This document shows positions 10,082-19,404 of a stretch of DNA of 64,000 bases, in pieces. The DNA lies in assembly GCF_016595675.1 (NCBI RefSeq), contig NZ_JAENJH010000001.1, positions 372,001-436,000 on the forward strand, in the 5' to 3' direction. This DNA comes from Prauserella cavernicola. Lineage in GTDB: Bacteria; Actinomycetota; Actinomycetes; Mycobacteriales; Pseudonocardiaceae. The notes under the pieces are model-generated. The model saw nothing but the letters and a program-made list of their open reading frames with translations. It was not told the DNA's origin and searched no databases. The translations under genes were made by a program, and so were the position numbers. Every line of letters starts with the position of its first letter. The stretch's first letter is position 1.

Positions 10082-12148
10082 TCACCTGTACCGATTGAGC
10101 GCCGGCACGGCCTCCACCTCGAACGCGCGGCCGAGCGCGAGCACCGCCTCGTCCAGCCTGCCGAGACTCGACAGCACGCCGCGGCCCTGCGCGTTGTCAC
10201 CAAGATCACCGGCCGGCGCGTCGTCGCCCTCGGTGAGCACTCGCGGCTCGGTCTCGCCGTTGATCACCTCGAGCAGCACGTCGATGTTGCCGGTGAGCCG
10301 TTCGCTGGTCGCGGGCAGCCGGTCGTCGAGCGCGAGCAGCCCCGGCTGGGCCCGGGCGGCGATGTTGCGGGCCCGGAACGCGATGGCCTCCAGCGTGGTC
10401 AGCACGTAGAACCCGTAGTCACGGCGGGCGCCGCGCACGTTGATCGGGTGGGTCAGCGGCTCGACGGTGGTGCGCAGCTGGGCCACCGACCGGTCGAGCT
10501 CGCGCGAGAGCTCGATGACGTTGACGTTCTCGCGCCCGGCCAGCAGCGTCTCGGCCTGCGTGACGAACTCGCGCAGGTCCTCCAGCGCGGCGGCGACGTC
10601 ATCGAGCATCACCGACCTGGTGCGCACCGGCACGATCACCACGGCCGCGAGAATGCCGGCCAGCGCCCCGACCGCGGTCTCGGCCAGCCGCACCCCGAGC
10701 ACCTCCAGGCTGAACGTGCCGAGCAGGCTGTAGAGCAGGCCGAGCATGGTCGTGATGAAGAAGGCCATCAGCGTCTGGGACACCCGCGCCACGAACGCCA
10801 TGCCGAACACGCACACGAGGATCAGCCCGACGGTCGCCGGGGTGCTCCCGGCGACGACCAGCGCGCACAGCGCCCCGGCGAAGATCCCGATCAAGGTGCC
10901 GACGAGCCGCCGGGCGCCCTTCACGAGGGTCGCGCCCGCGCTGGAGGCCCCGAGGAACACCACGAACACCGTCAGCACGGCCCAGTACCAGCGCTGGTGC
11001 GACACCAGCTGGCCGCCGACGACGGCCAGCCCGCCCCCGATCACGGCCTGCAGCGCGGCCCGGGTGCGGTTGTCCCAGGCGAACACCGGGGTGGGTTCGG
11101 GCTCCTCCGGCTCCGGCGGTTCGGTCTCGGCGGAGTAGTCGCGTTCGGCGATGCGCTGCGCGTTGACGTCCGCGAGTGCGAGCTCCGCCATCGCCCTGCG
11201 CAGCTCGTCGCCGGGCTGCGGGTCGTCCCTGAGCCTGCTGCCCTCGACGAGGAACCTGCTGAACTCCTCGGTGTCGCTGATGACGGGAAGCTCCCGCGGG
11301 TCCCGTTCGATCAGCGAGCGCAGGCGCCGCAGCCGTCCGAGCAGGTCATCGCGCACGTCGTCGCCGAGCTCCTCGGCGCAGGTGCGGCGCGTGGTGATCG
11401 CCAGCCACTGCACGGCGAGCTCCACCTCGATGGCGCGCCGCCGCAGCAGTGCGGCCGCGGGTGCGTCGATCACGTCCTCGGCGGTGTCCTCGATCAGCAG
11501 CACGCACTCGTGCAGCCGGTCGTTGGCACGGCGCAGTTGCCGCTCGGCGCGCGCCGAGCCACCGGAGGCCAGGTGCGCGCTCGCGGCGCGCACGACGGCG
11601 CCCAGCCGGGCGCGGAACGCCTTGCGCACGCTCAGCAGCTCGCGCTCCGCCCTGCGCCGCAACAGCCCGAACCGCACGATGGCGTTGGCCGTGAGCCCCA
11701 CCGCGAGCGCCACGAGCAGCAGCGGCACCTGCGCGATGCGGGTCTGCAGGAACATCGCGAAGAAGAATAGGAAGAACGCCAGCGAGCCGAGCGCGATGCC
11801 GCGGGGCCCGAAACGCTGCGCGTAGACGGCGACGAAGATCAGCAGCACGAACACGACGCCGTCGAGCGGCGCCGCGGCCTGCCCGAGACTCGCCGCCGTC
11901 AGCGCGGCCGCACCGACCACGAACCCCAGCACCAGCGTCAACGCCTGCTGCTTCGGTTCGGGATCGTTGACGGTGAACGCGGCCATCATGGCGGCGATGG
12001 CGCCGACGAGCACGGTCAGCAGCGGCTGCCCGACAGCCGTGAGCACGCCCGCGGCGATCGCGATGCCCAGCACCGCCGAGGCGGCCTGGCGAAAGCGCAC
12101 CAGCCCGGGGTCGGAGGCCCGCAACCGGTCGAGCGACTCACCGATCAT
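10082..12148 (-). CDS. FUSC-family membrane protein (aromatic acid exporter-like)
   Basis: A 688-aa membrane protein with two blocks of hydrophobic helices, the usual FUSC/YccS-like duplication. The first block (about residues 20-170) contains GVLTAVGQPLLTVLVGAIAA. The second (about 345-500) contains AALQAVIGGGLAVVGGQLV. A charged cytoplasmic domain (about 170-340) lies between them. Relatives include efflux proteins for aromatic acids, but the substrate cannot be inferred here. The ATG at 12148 overlaps the stop of the GH92 gene (ATGA), so it is the last gene of a four-gene minus-strand operon. Confidence 0.85.
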   Translation of the reverse strand: MIGESLDRLRASDPGLVRFRQAASAVLGIAIAAGVLTAVGQPLLTVLVGAIAAMMAAFTVNDPEPKQQALTLVLGFVVGAAALTAASLGQAAAPLDGVVFVLLIFVAVYAQRFGPRGIALGSLAFFLFFFAMFLQTRIAQVPLLLVALAVGLTANAIVRFGLLRRRAERELLSVRKAFRARLGAVVRAASAHLASGGSARAERQLRRANDRLHECVLLIEDTAEDVIDAPAAALLRRRAIEVELAVQWLAITTRRTCAEELGDDVRDDLLGRLRRLRSLIERDPRELPVISDTEEFSRFLVEGSRLRDDPQPGDELRRAMAELALADVNAQRIAERDYSAETEPPEPEEPEPTPVFAWDNRTRAALQAVIGGGLAVVGGQLVSHQRWYWAVLTVFVVFLGASSAGATLVKGARRLVGTLIGIFAGALCALVVAGSTPATVGLILVCVFGMAFVARVSQTLMAFFITTMLGLLYSLLGTFSLEVLGVRLAETAVGALAGILAAVVIVPVRTRSVMLDDVAAALEDLREFVTQAETLLAGRENVNVIELSRELDRSVAQLRTTVEPLTHPINVRGARRDYGFYVLTTLEAIAFRARNIAARAQPGLLALDDRLPATSERLTGNIDVLLEVINGETEPRVLTEGDDAPAGDLGDNAQGRGVLSSLGRLDEAVLALGRAFEVEAVPALNRYR

Positions 12149-15100
12149 GCGAGCAGCTCCCACTGCGCGAGCCGCGGCCCCCGCGCGGGCCCGCCGGTGA
12201 TCCGCAGCCGGTGGTGGGTGCAGGCGCGCGGCTCGGCGACACGGAACGGCCGGGTCTGGTTGCGCCAGCGGAAGGTCTCCTCGCGGCGCTCGTCGAGCAC
12301 CGTCCACTCGGCACCGTCGGCCGAGCCCTCCAGTACCCACGCGTGCGGGTCGCCCGCGCGGGCCGCGGAGGTCAGCGTGTAGCAGCGGACCGTGACGGGG
12401 CCGGTGGCGACGTGCTCGACCACCGGGGCCTCCGAGCGGAACGTGACCTCAGTGCGCGTGGTGTCGTCGCGGAGGTCCGCCACGTCGGTGCCGTCGGAGC
12501 AGCGCACGGTGCCCGGCACGTCACGCAGCGGGCGTGGCGGCTCCGGTTCGCCGGTGAGCGTGCCCCACTCGGAGGGCTCCGGTCCGAGGTCGATGTCGAT
12601 CACCGCACCGGCGGTCAGCACGTCGTGGTCGAGCCACGGCGAGTCGTGCGGCTCGCCGTTGACCCGCACGCTCCGCACGTAGACGTTGCGCTCGGAGTTG
12701 GCCGGGGCGTTGATCACCAGGTCCTCGCCGTTGTCCAGGTGCACCACCGCGCGCGTGAACAGCGGCGAGCCGAGCACGTAACGCGGGCTGCCGGGCGCGA
12801 GCGGGTAGAAGCCGAGCGCGCTGAAGACGTACCAGGCCGACAGCTCGCCGTTGTCCTCGTCGCCGGGGTAGCCCTGCCCGATCTCGCTACCGGAGTAGCA
12901 GCGCCGCAGCACCTCCCGCACGATCCGCTGCGTCTTCGCCGGCGCGCCCGCGTGCGCGTACACGTAGGGAATGTGGTGCGAGGGCTGGTTCGAGTGCCCG
13001 TACTGGCCGAGCCGGACGTCGCGCGCCTCGGTCATCTCGTGGATGACCTTGCGGTAGGACCCGGTGCGCAGTCCCGTCTCCGGCGTCACGAAGAACCGGT
13101 CCAGCAGCGCCTCCAGCCGTGCCCGCCCGCCGTGCAGCGCCGCCAGGCCCTCGCCGTCGTGCGGCGCGGAGAACGCCGTGTTCCAGCCGTTGGTCTCGGT
13201 GTAGTCGTGGCCCCAGTCGGCGGGGTCGTAGTCGCCGGGCTCGCGGCGCCACCCGCCTTGTGCCGTGCGGCCTTGGAAGAACCCGGTGCGCTCGTCGAAG
13301 TGGTGCACATAGGCGGCGGCCCTGCTCGCGAAGTACACGGCGTTGTCCTCGTCGCCCAGCGCCCGCGCGAGGTTCGCGATGCCGAAGTCGTTGACGCACC
13401 CTTCCAGCGCCCACGACAGTCCCTCGCGCGTCGAGAGCGGCGTGTACCCCAGGAAGATCGACTCCGTGAGTCCCTTGCGGCCGACCGCGCGGTTCGGCGG
13501 CGTGACCGTGGCGTTGCGCAGCGCGGCATCGTAGGCGGCGCGGACGTCGAAGCCGCGCACGCCCTTGAGGTAGGCGTCGGCGAACGCGACGTCGGAGCTG
13601 GTGCCCACCATCGAGTTCGCGTACCCGGGCGCCGACCAGCGGGCGATCCAGCCGCCGTCGCGGTACTGCTGTACGAACCCCTCGATCAGCTCGGCGCAGC
13701 GGCGCGGCGCGAGCAGCGCGAAGGCGGGCCAGGTGGTGCGGTAGGTGTCCCAGAAGCCGTTGTTCACCGACATCGGCCCGGCGAGCACGGCCGCGCCGGT
13801 GCGCCGCCGGGTACTCGGCCGCCGGCGGTGCACGACCGGACTCGCGTGCCGGATGCCGCGCGGGGTGTCCTCGTGCCCGGCGTTCGGATAGAGGAACAGC
13901 CGGTAGAGGCTGGAGTAGAGCGTCGTGAGCTGCTCGTCGGTGGCGCCCTCGACCTCGACGCGGCCGAGTACCGCGCGCCACGCCTCGCGCGCGGCGTCGG
14001 CGACCTCGTCGAACGTGCGCGGCGCCGCCACCTCCAGGTGCAGGTTGCGGCGCGCCTGCTCGAGGCTGATCAGCGACGTCGCGATGCGCACGGTCACCTC
14101 GCGGGTGGCGAACCGGACGTGCCCGGTCACGGTGCGCCAGAACGGGGAGCGGTCGCGCCCGCCGCTGACCGGCTGCTGGTCGAAGCAAGCGTGCACGAAC
14201 ATGCGCCGGGCTCCCGCCGAGGAGCGGCTGCGCACCCACGTGTGCCCGGTGACGGTGCGGTTCGCGACGTCGATGCGCAGCCCGCCGCGGTTGCCGACGT
14301 TGTCGAAGACCAGCCAGCCGTCGTCGCCGGGGAAGGTGAAGCGCAGCACCGCGGCGTGGTCGGCGGGCGCGATCTCGGCGGTGCCGCCGTTGTCGAAGCG
14401 CACGGCGTAGTGGTGGGGGCGGTCGGTCTCGGCGTCGTGGGAGAACGAGAGCGCCCGCGCCCCGGGATCGGTCACCACCTCGCCCGTGCCTGGCATGAGC
14501 TGGAATGTGTGCCGGTCGCCCACCCACGGGCTCGGCAGGTGGCTCAGCGCGAGCGCCTGCAGCGCCGGGCGGTTCGCCTGGTTGTTCGCGCGGTGGTACT
14601 CGTACGGCCAGTCCAGTGCGCGCGCGTCGGTCACCGGCGTCCAGAAGTTGAACCCGTGCGGCACCGCGGTGGCGGGAAAGCAGTTTCCGCGCGAGAACCG
14701 GGAACCGGACTGCGTTCCGCGCGTGGTGCGCACCCGGTCGACCGGCTCGAGGTCCTGGGGTTCGTGTTCGGCGATGCGGACGTCGTCGAGCCAGCCGGTG
14801 AGCTCGGGGCCGTCGTCGGGCACGTCGGTCGCCAGCACCACGGCGCGGACGGTGCGGCCCGCCGCGACTCCGCCCAGCCGGTGGCGCACCAGGTTCCACT
14901 GGTCGAGGTAGAGCTCCTTGGACTCGCCGCGTGTGCGCGCGGCGGTGTGCGGCGCGAGCTCGCTGAGCCGGGACCCGTCGGTGAACTCCAGGTCGAGCGC
15001 CACGAACGTGCTGCGATAGCTCGGGCCGGTGTCCGATTCGGGAAAGACCACGTAGGACAGTTCGGTGTGCTCGCCGACCGGGACGTCGACGGAGAACAGC

Positions 15101-15285
15101 CCGGCCCGAGCCGGGCCGGTCACCTCGGTCGCGTAGTGCAGCGCGTGCAGGCCGGTGAACCCGACTCCGGGTTTCGCCGCGAGCGGCCGCACGGGCCCGC
15201 CGCCGACGTGGGTGCGCAGCCGCTGACCGGTGCCGGGCCGTGGATCGCCGTCGTCGAACGAGGAGAAGAACCCGGAGCGCACCAC
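12145..15285 (-). CDS. GH92 family glycoside hydrolase (alpha-mannosidase type)
   Basis: A protein of about 1046 aa with the glycoside hydrolase family 92 fold, a family of calcium-dependent exo-alpha-mannosidases. Diagnostic blocks are SVNNGFWDTYRTTWPAFALL, NQPSHHIPYVYAHAGAPAKT and YPGDEDNGELSAWYVFSALG, which includes the catalytic acid/base region. The C-terminal 130 residues look like a discoidin-type carbohydrate-binding module. The start is uncertain: the frame is open far upstream, but it overlaps the M20 gene there, and the first usable start is GTG at 15285 or 15282 behind GGTGA. No signal peptide is encoded from this start, which is unusual for the family. Confidence 0.88.
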   Translation of the reverse strand: MVRSGFFSSFDDGDPRPGTGQRLRTHVGGGPVRPLAAKPGVGFTGLHALHYATEVTGPARAGLFSVDVPVGEHTELSYVVFPESDTGPSYRSTFVALDLEFTDGSRLSELAPHTAARTRGESKELYLDQWNLVRHRLGGVAAGRTVRAVVLATDVPDDGPELTGWLDDVRIAEHEPQDLEPVDRVRTTRGTQSGSRFSRGNCFPATAVPHGFNFWTPVTDARALDWPYEYHRANNQANRPALQALALSHLPSPWVGDRHTFQLMPGTGEVVTDPGARALSFSHDAETDRPHHYAVRFDNGGTAEIAPADHAAVLRFTFPGDDGWLVFDNVGNRGGLRIDVANRTVTGHTWVRSRSSAGARRMFVHACFDQQPVSGGRDRSPFWRTVTGHVRFATREVTVRIATSLISLEQARRNLHLEVAAPRTFDEVADAAREAWRAVLGRVEVEGATDEQLTTLYSSLYRLFLYPNAGHEDTPRGIRHASPVVHRRRPSTRRRTGAAVLAGPMSVNNGFWDTYRTTWPAFALLAPRRCAELIEGFVQQYRDGGWIARWSAPGYANSMVGTSSDVAFADAYLKGVRGFDVRAAYDAALRNATVTPPNRAVGRKGLTESIFLGYTPLSTREGLSWALEGCVNDFGIANLARALGDEDNAVYFASRAAAYVHHFDERTGFFQGRTAQGGWRREPGDYDPADWGHDYTETNGWNTAFSAPHDGEGLAALHGGRARLEALLDRFFVTPETGLRTGSYRKVIHEMTEARDVRLGQYGHSNQPSHHIPYVYAHAGAPAKTQRIVREVLRRCYSGSEIGQGYPGDEDNGELSAWYVFSALGFYPLAPGSPRYVLGSPLFTRAVVHLDNGEDLVINAPANSERNVYVRSVRVNGEPHDSPWLDHDVLTAGAVIDIDLGPEPSEWGTLTGEPEPPRPLRDVPGTVRCSDGTDVADLRDDTTRTEVTFRSEAPVVEHVATGPVTVRCYTLTSAARAGDPHAWVLEGSADGAEWTVLDERREETFRWRNQTRPFRVAEPRACTHHRLRITGGPARGPRLAQWELLA

Positions 15286-15317
15286 GTTGTCACCGTAGTC
15301 GCCGGGAGGCGTCCCGC

Positions 15318-16628
15318 TCAGCTCGACACGAGGAGGCGATCCAGCACGCGCGCGCCGAATCGCAGCCCCTCCACGGGAACGCGCTCGTCCACACCGTGGG
15401 CCAGCGCCCGGTACGGGAAACCCTCGGGCAGCCACAGCGGCGCGAAGCCGAAGCAGTCGATACCCAATGGGGCGAAGGCCTTCGCGTCGGTACCGCCGCC
15501 CATGCAGTAGGGCACCACCACGGCCTCGGGGTCCTCGGCTCGCAGCGCCCCGGCCATCGCGTCGAACCACGGCGAGTCGACCGGAGCCTGCACCGCGGGC
15601 TGGTACGTCACGAACTCACGCTCCACACCCGGGCCGAGCAACGCGTCGACCTGCTCCAGCAGCGCCTGTTCGGTGCCCGGCAGCACGCGGGTGTCCACGA
15701 GACCGGTGGCGTCGCCGGGGATCACGTTCACCTTGTAGCCGGCCTGCAGCATCGTCGGCGTGGTGCTGTTGCGGACCGTCGACTCGGCCAGCGGTGCCGC
15801 GGCGCCGAGCCGCGCGAGGGTGCCGTCGACGTCGTCGAGGTCCACCTCCACGCCCAGCTCCTCGCCGGTGCGCTGCAGAAACGCCCGCACCGCAGGGGTC
15901 AGCACCACCGGCCAGCGGTGGGCCGCGAGTGCGTGCAGCGTGTCGACCAGGCGCACCACCGCGTTCTCGTCATTGCGGCGGGAGCCGTGACCGGCGCGGC
16001 CCCGCGCGGTGAGGCGCAGGTGCGCCGTGCCCCGCTCGGCGGTGCCGACGGGGTAGAGGCGCACGGGACGGCCGTCGGCGGCGCGCACGTGATAGGTGTA
16101 GCCGCCCGACTCGCTGATCGCGGCCGTGCAGCCCTCGAAGAGCTCGGGATGCCGGTCCGTGAGCCAGTGCGCCCCGTAGGCACCCTGGTCCTCCTCGTCG
16201 GCGACGAAGGCGAGCACCAGATCGCGGCGCGGGCGCCTGCCCGTGGCGGCGAGGTCGCTCACCACCGACAGCACCATCGCGCAGAAGTCCTTCATGTCCA
16301 CCGCGCCCCGGCCCCACAGACAGCCGTCGCGCAACTCCGCGGAGAACGGGTCGACGGTCCAGTCGGATGCGTCGGCAGGCACGACGTCGAGGTGGCCCTG
16401 CACGAGCAGCGCGGGCAGCGACGGGTCCTCACCCGGCACGCGCGCGACGACGTTGGCCCTGCGCGGCGCGGACTCGAGGATCCGCGCCTCGACACCGGCT
16501 CCCTCGAGTACCCCGGCCACGAACTCGGCTGCCTCGCGCTCGCCCTCGGAGTCGCCGTTGCCGCGGTTGGTGGTGTCGAAGCGGATCAGCCTCGCGCAGA
16601 GGTCCACCACATCTCTGGAGTCGCTCAC
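15318..16628 (-). CDS. M20/M25/M40 family metallo-hydrolase (ArgE/DapE-like)
   Basis: Cytoplasmic di-zinc peptidase or deacylase, 436 aa. Metal ligands and catalytic residues are visible: QGHLDVVP (H79, catalytic D81), GRGAVDMKDF (D111) and ADEEDQGAYG (E145 general base, E146). A lid domain starts around residue 195. The GTG start lies 9 nt after the stop of the M55 D-aminopeptidase gene, so the two are in one operon. Context next to a peptide transporter suggests a di- or tripeptidase or an N-acyl amino acid hydrolase role. Exact specificity is not readable. Confidence 0.92.
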   Translation of the reverse strand: MSDSRDVVDLCARLIRFDTTNRGNGDSEGEREAAEFVAGVLEGAGVEARILESAPRRANVVARVPGEDPSLPALLVQGHLDVVPADASDWTVDPFSAELRDGCLWGRGAVDMKDFCAMVLSVVSDLAATGRRPRRDLVLAFVADEEDQGAYGAHWLTDRHPELFEGCTAAISESGGYTYHVRAADGRPVRLYPVGTAERGTAHLRLTARGRAGHGSRRNDENAVVRLVDTLHALAAHRWPVVLTPAVRAFLQRTGEELGVEVDLDDVDGTLARLGAAAPLAESTVRNSTTPTMLQAGYKVNVIPGDATGLVDTRVLPGTEQALLEQVDALLGPGVEREFVTYQPAVQAPVDSPWFDAMAGALRAEDPEAVVVPYCMGGGTDAKAFAPLGIDCFGFAPLWLPEGFPYRALAHGVDERVPVEGLRFGARVLDRLLVSS

Positions 16629-16637
16629 GTGCCCACC

Positions 16638-17465
16638 TCAGCCGTACTTGCCCTGGACCGCACCGTCGGCGATCGCCGTGACCACCTTGAACGCCTGCAT
16701 GGCGTCGGTCATCGTCGCGGCGTCGAACCCGACCGTGCGCACGCCCGTCTGCTCCACCGTGGGGATCACGGCCGTCGCCTGCGCCAAGTGGCTCGCGTCG
16801 AACTCGACCTCGATCCGATGGGCGCTCACGACCGGCTCGACCCGGCCCGCGTGCCGCATCCCCGCCTCGGCCGCCTCGGTGAGCAGCGCCGCGGTGACCG
16901 ACGGCGGGCTGCAGATCGCGGCGTAGCGGCTCACGCACTCCTTCACCGCCACGAGCGCGGCGTCGGGCGCGTACCCGCGCGCGTCCTCCACGGTCTTGTC
17001 GTCGCCGGTGACCACGAGCACCGGCACGCCGTACTCGGCGGCCAGTGCGGAATTGAGCCTGCCCTCGCTCGCGGGCACCCCGTCGAGCCACACACCCGTG
17101 ATCTGGTTGGGCAGATATGTGTGCGACAGGACGCCGTCGCACCCGGCCCCCGCGTGGTAGCCGAGGAACACGACGCCGTCGATGCCGGAGTCGATGCCCT
17201 CCATCATCGACAGCGGCTTGTGCCGCCCGGTGAGCATCCGCGCCCTGGGGTCGAGGTCCTCCAGCAGCAGGTTGCGCTGCGACGAATGCGCCTCGTTGAC
17301 CAGCACACCGCCCGCGCCGCCGTGGTGCAGACCAGCGATCGTGGCGTTCACGTCGCCGGTGAACATGCGCCGGAAGCGTTGCCACTGCTCCGTTCCCGGC
17401 ACCACGTCGTCGGTCCACGTGACTCCGGTGGCGCCCTCCATGTCGGCAGAGACCATGATCCGCAT
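16638..17465 (-). CDS. dppA: M55 family D-aminopeptidase (DppA type)
   Basis: Zinc D-aminopeptidase of 275 aa related to Bacillus subtilis DppA, which removes N-terminal D-amino acids from peptides. All expected ligands are present: SADMEG (D8, E10), NEAHSS (H60), GYHAGAG (H104), LSHTY (H115) and SEGRLN (E134). A TAGGTT -10 box ends 6 nt before the ATG, implying a leaderless transcript. It is the first gene of a minus-strand operon (M55, M20, GH92, FUSC). It is divergent from the oligopeptide ABC transporter, matching the functional link in the Bacillus dpp operon. Confidence 0.93.
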   Translation of the reverse strand: MRIMVSADMEGATGVTWTDDVVPGTEQWQRFRRMFTGDVNATIAGLHHGGAGGVLVNEAHSSQRNLLLEDLDPRARMLTGRHKPLSMMEGIDSGIDGVVFLGYHAGAGCDGVLSHTYLPNQITGVWLDGVPASEGRLNSALAAEYGVPVLVVTGDDKTVEDARGYAPDAALVAVKECVSRYAAICSPPSVTAALLTEAAEAGMRHAGRVEPVVSAHRIEVEFDASHLAQATAVIPTVEQTGVRTVGFDAATMTDAMQAFKVVTAIADGAVQGKYG

Positions 17466-17498
17466 GCGGCAAACCTACTGCCTTGGTCACGGCTTGGC

Positions 17499-17545
17499 AT
17501 TCGAACCAGCGAATCGTTGACATCGCAAACCGTGAAGTGGTTACT
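17499..17545 (+). promoter_or_regulatory. Promoter and inverted repeat of the peptide transporter operon
   Basis: A consensus -35 TTGACA (17517-17522) is followed after 17 nt by GTTACT (17540-17545), 41 nt before the GTG of the substrate-binding protein. Directly upstream of the -35 is the inverted repeat ATTCG-N6-CGAAT (17499-17514), a plausible operator. The opposite-strand dppA promoter (TAGGTT, 17472-17477 region) lies about 25 bp away, so a regulator bound at the repeat could affect both operons. Confidence 0.55.
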
Positions 17546-17586
17546 TTTCGGCTTCGGGATCTCCAGACAGCGACAAGGGGTGCACA

Positions 17587-19398
17587 GTGGGTTTCCATCG
17601 TCTCCGGCGAGCCAGAGCCGTGCTCGTCGTGCTCGCGGTTCCGCTCCTGATCGCCGGGCCGGTGACGCAACCCGCGCAGGCACAGTCCGAGACGGTGCTG
17701 CGGGTCGCGCTGATCCAGGAGATCGACCACCTGAACCCGTTCACGGCGAGCTTCTCCTCCAGCGCGATGATCGGCCGCTTCGCGTGGGAGTTCCTGACAC
17801 TGCCCTCCGCCGAGGACGCCACACCGACCGGGGGAGTCGCCGAGGACTGGCAGGCCTCGGACGACAAACTCACGTGGACCTTCACCATCCGCGAGGGCAT
17901 GACCTGGTCCGACGGTGAGCCCGTCACCGCCGAGGACGCGGCGTTCACCTTCAACCGGATCATGAGCGACCCGAAGGCCGCCGAGGCCAACGGCAGCTAC
18001 GTGGAGAACTTCGAGAAGGTCACCGCGCCCGACGAGCGCACGCTCGTGATCAAGACCAAGGCGCCGCAGGCCAGCATGACGGCGCTGGACATCCCCATCG
18101 TGCCCGAGCACCTCTGGTCCGACGTCACCGACATGGCGGCCCCCGAGACCGACGAGCTCGACCTCGTCGGCGTCGGCAGCGGGCCGTTCGTGATCTCCGA
18201 GTACCGGCCCAACGAGATCGTCACGCTCGAGGCCAACCCCGACTACTGGCGCGGCGCTCCCCAGATCGACGAGCTGCAGTTCGTCAAGTTCGAGAACGCC
18301 GACGCCGCCGTGGCCGCGCTCAAGAACGGCGAGGTCGACTTCGTCAACCGCCTCACCCAGGCCCAGTTCGACAGCCTCGAGGGCGAGGACGGCATCGAGA
18401 CCAACCAGGCCTCGGGCCGCCGCTACCGCGAGCTGCTGATGAACCCGGGCGCCACCAACATCGAGGGCCAGCCGATCGGCGACGGCCACCCCGCGCTGCG
18501 CGACGTCGAGGTGCGCCGCGCCATCGCGCAGGCGATCGACCCGCAGGTGCTCGTGGACAAGGTGCTCGGCGGTTACGGCGAGCTGCCCGGCGGGCTCGTC
18601 CCGCCGATCTACGAGGACTTCCACTACATGCCCTCCGACGAGGACAAGTTCACGTTCGACCCCGCCGCCGCCAACCGCGCGCTCGACGAGGCCGGCTACC
18701 GCAAGGGCCCCGACGGAGTGCGTGCCGGCGCCGACGGCCGCAAGCTCGAGTTCCGCCTCACCGCACGCTCCAGCGAGGACTACGGGCTGCGCGCCAGCGA
18801 CTACCTCGCCGGCTGGCTCGGCGACATCGGCATCAAGGTCACCAAGAACCTGGTGTCGGACAACGAGGTGGACGAGACCACCTCGTCCGGCAACTACGAC
18901 CTCGCCCTCTCGGGCTGGGGCACCAACCCCGACCCCGACTACATCCTCGGCAAGCAGACCTGCGCGAGCCTGCCCGCGACCTCCGGCAGCAGCAGTAGCA
19001 ACGCCTTCTTCTGCGACGAGACCTACGACGAGCTCTACGCCAAGCAGGCCGCCGCCCTCGACCCGGCCACCCGCGCGGAGTTCGTCAAGCAGGCGCAGGC
19101 CCGCTACTACGAACAGGTGCCGAGCCTGGTCCTGGACTACGACAACGTCCTGGAGGCCTACCGCTCCGACCGCTTCACCGGACTCCAGCGCCAGCCCGAG
19201 GGCGAGGGCCAGATCATGGAGCAGACCGGCTACTGGGGCTTCTACGGCGCCAGGCCCGTGGAGGGCGGCGCCGGAGACGACGGCGGCGGCGTGTCCGCGG
19301 GCACCTGGGTGGCCATCGGCGCGGGCGCGCTGCTGGTGCTCGTCGGCGGCGGCACGGCACTGGCCCGGCGCCGGTCGGCAGCGGACGACCGGGAGTAG
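17587..19398 (+). CDS. ABC transporter substrate-binding protein, peptide/opine family (SBP_bac_5), membrane-anchored
   Basis: Extracellular solute receptor of 603 aa. The N-terminal signal peptide (about 1-32, ending PAQAQ) has no lipobox Cys. The SBP_bac_5 domain spans most of the protein, with the family blocks AEDWQASDDKLTWTFTIREG and IPIVPEHLW. Unusually, the C-terminus carries a Gly-rich spacer, a single hydrophobic helix (about 574-594) and an RRR tail, so it is anchored by a C-terminal membrane helix instead of a lipid. The GTG is preceded by AAGGGG. It is the first gene of an SBP-permease-permease-ATPase operon for di- or oligopeptide uptake. Confidence 0.92.
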   Translation: MGFHRLRRARAVLVVLAVPLLIAGPVTQPAQAQSETVLRVALIQEIDHLNPFTASFSSSAMIGRFAWEFLTLPSAEDATPTGGVAEDWQASDDKLTWTFTIREGMTWSDGEPVTAEDAAFTFNRIMSDPKAAEANGSYVENFEKVTAPDERTLVIKTKAPQASMTALDIPIVPEHLWSDVTDMAAPETDELDLVGVGSGPFVISEYRPNEIVTLEANPDYWRGAPQIDELQFVKFENADAAVAALKNGEVDFVNRLTQAQFDSLEGEDGIETNQASGRRYRELLMNPGATNIEGQPIGDGHPALRDVEVRRAIAQAIDPQVLVDKVLGGYGELPGGLVPPIYEDFHYMPSDEDKFTFDPAAANRALDEAGYRKGPDGVRAGADGRKLEFRLTARSSEDYGLRASDYLAGWLGDIGIKVTKNLVSDNEVDETTSSGNYDLALSGWGTNPDPDYILGKQTCASLPATSGSSSSNAFFCDETYDELYAKQAAALDPATRAEFVKQAQARYYEQVPSLVLDYDNVLEAYRSDRFTGLQRQPEGEGQIMEQTGYWGFYGARPVEGGAGDDGGGVSAGTWVAIGAGALLVLVGGGTALARRRSAADDRE

Positions 19399-19404
19399 CG
19401 CGCG

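Noticed and set aside
12211-15510. A 3.3-kb open frame on the plus strand
   Set aside because: It is the antisense of the GH92 gene. High GC keeps the opposite frame open, and its translation is Arg/Val/His-rich with no family match.
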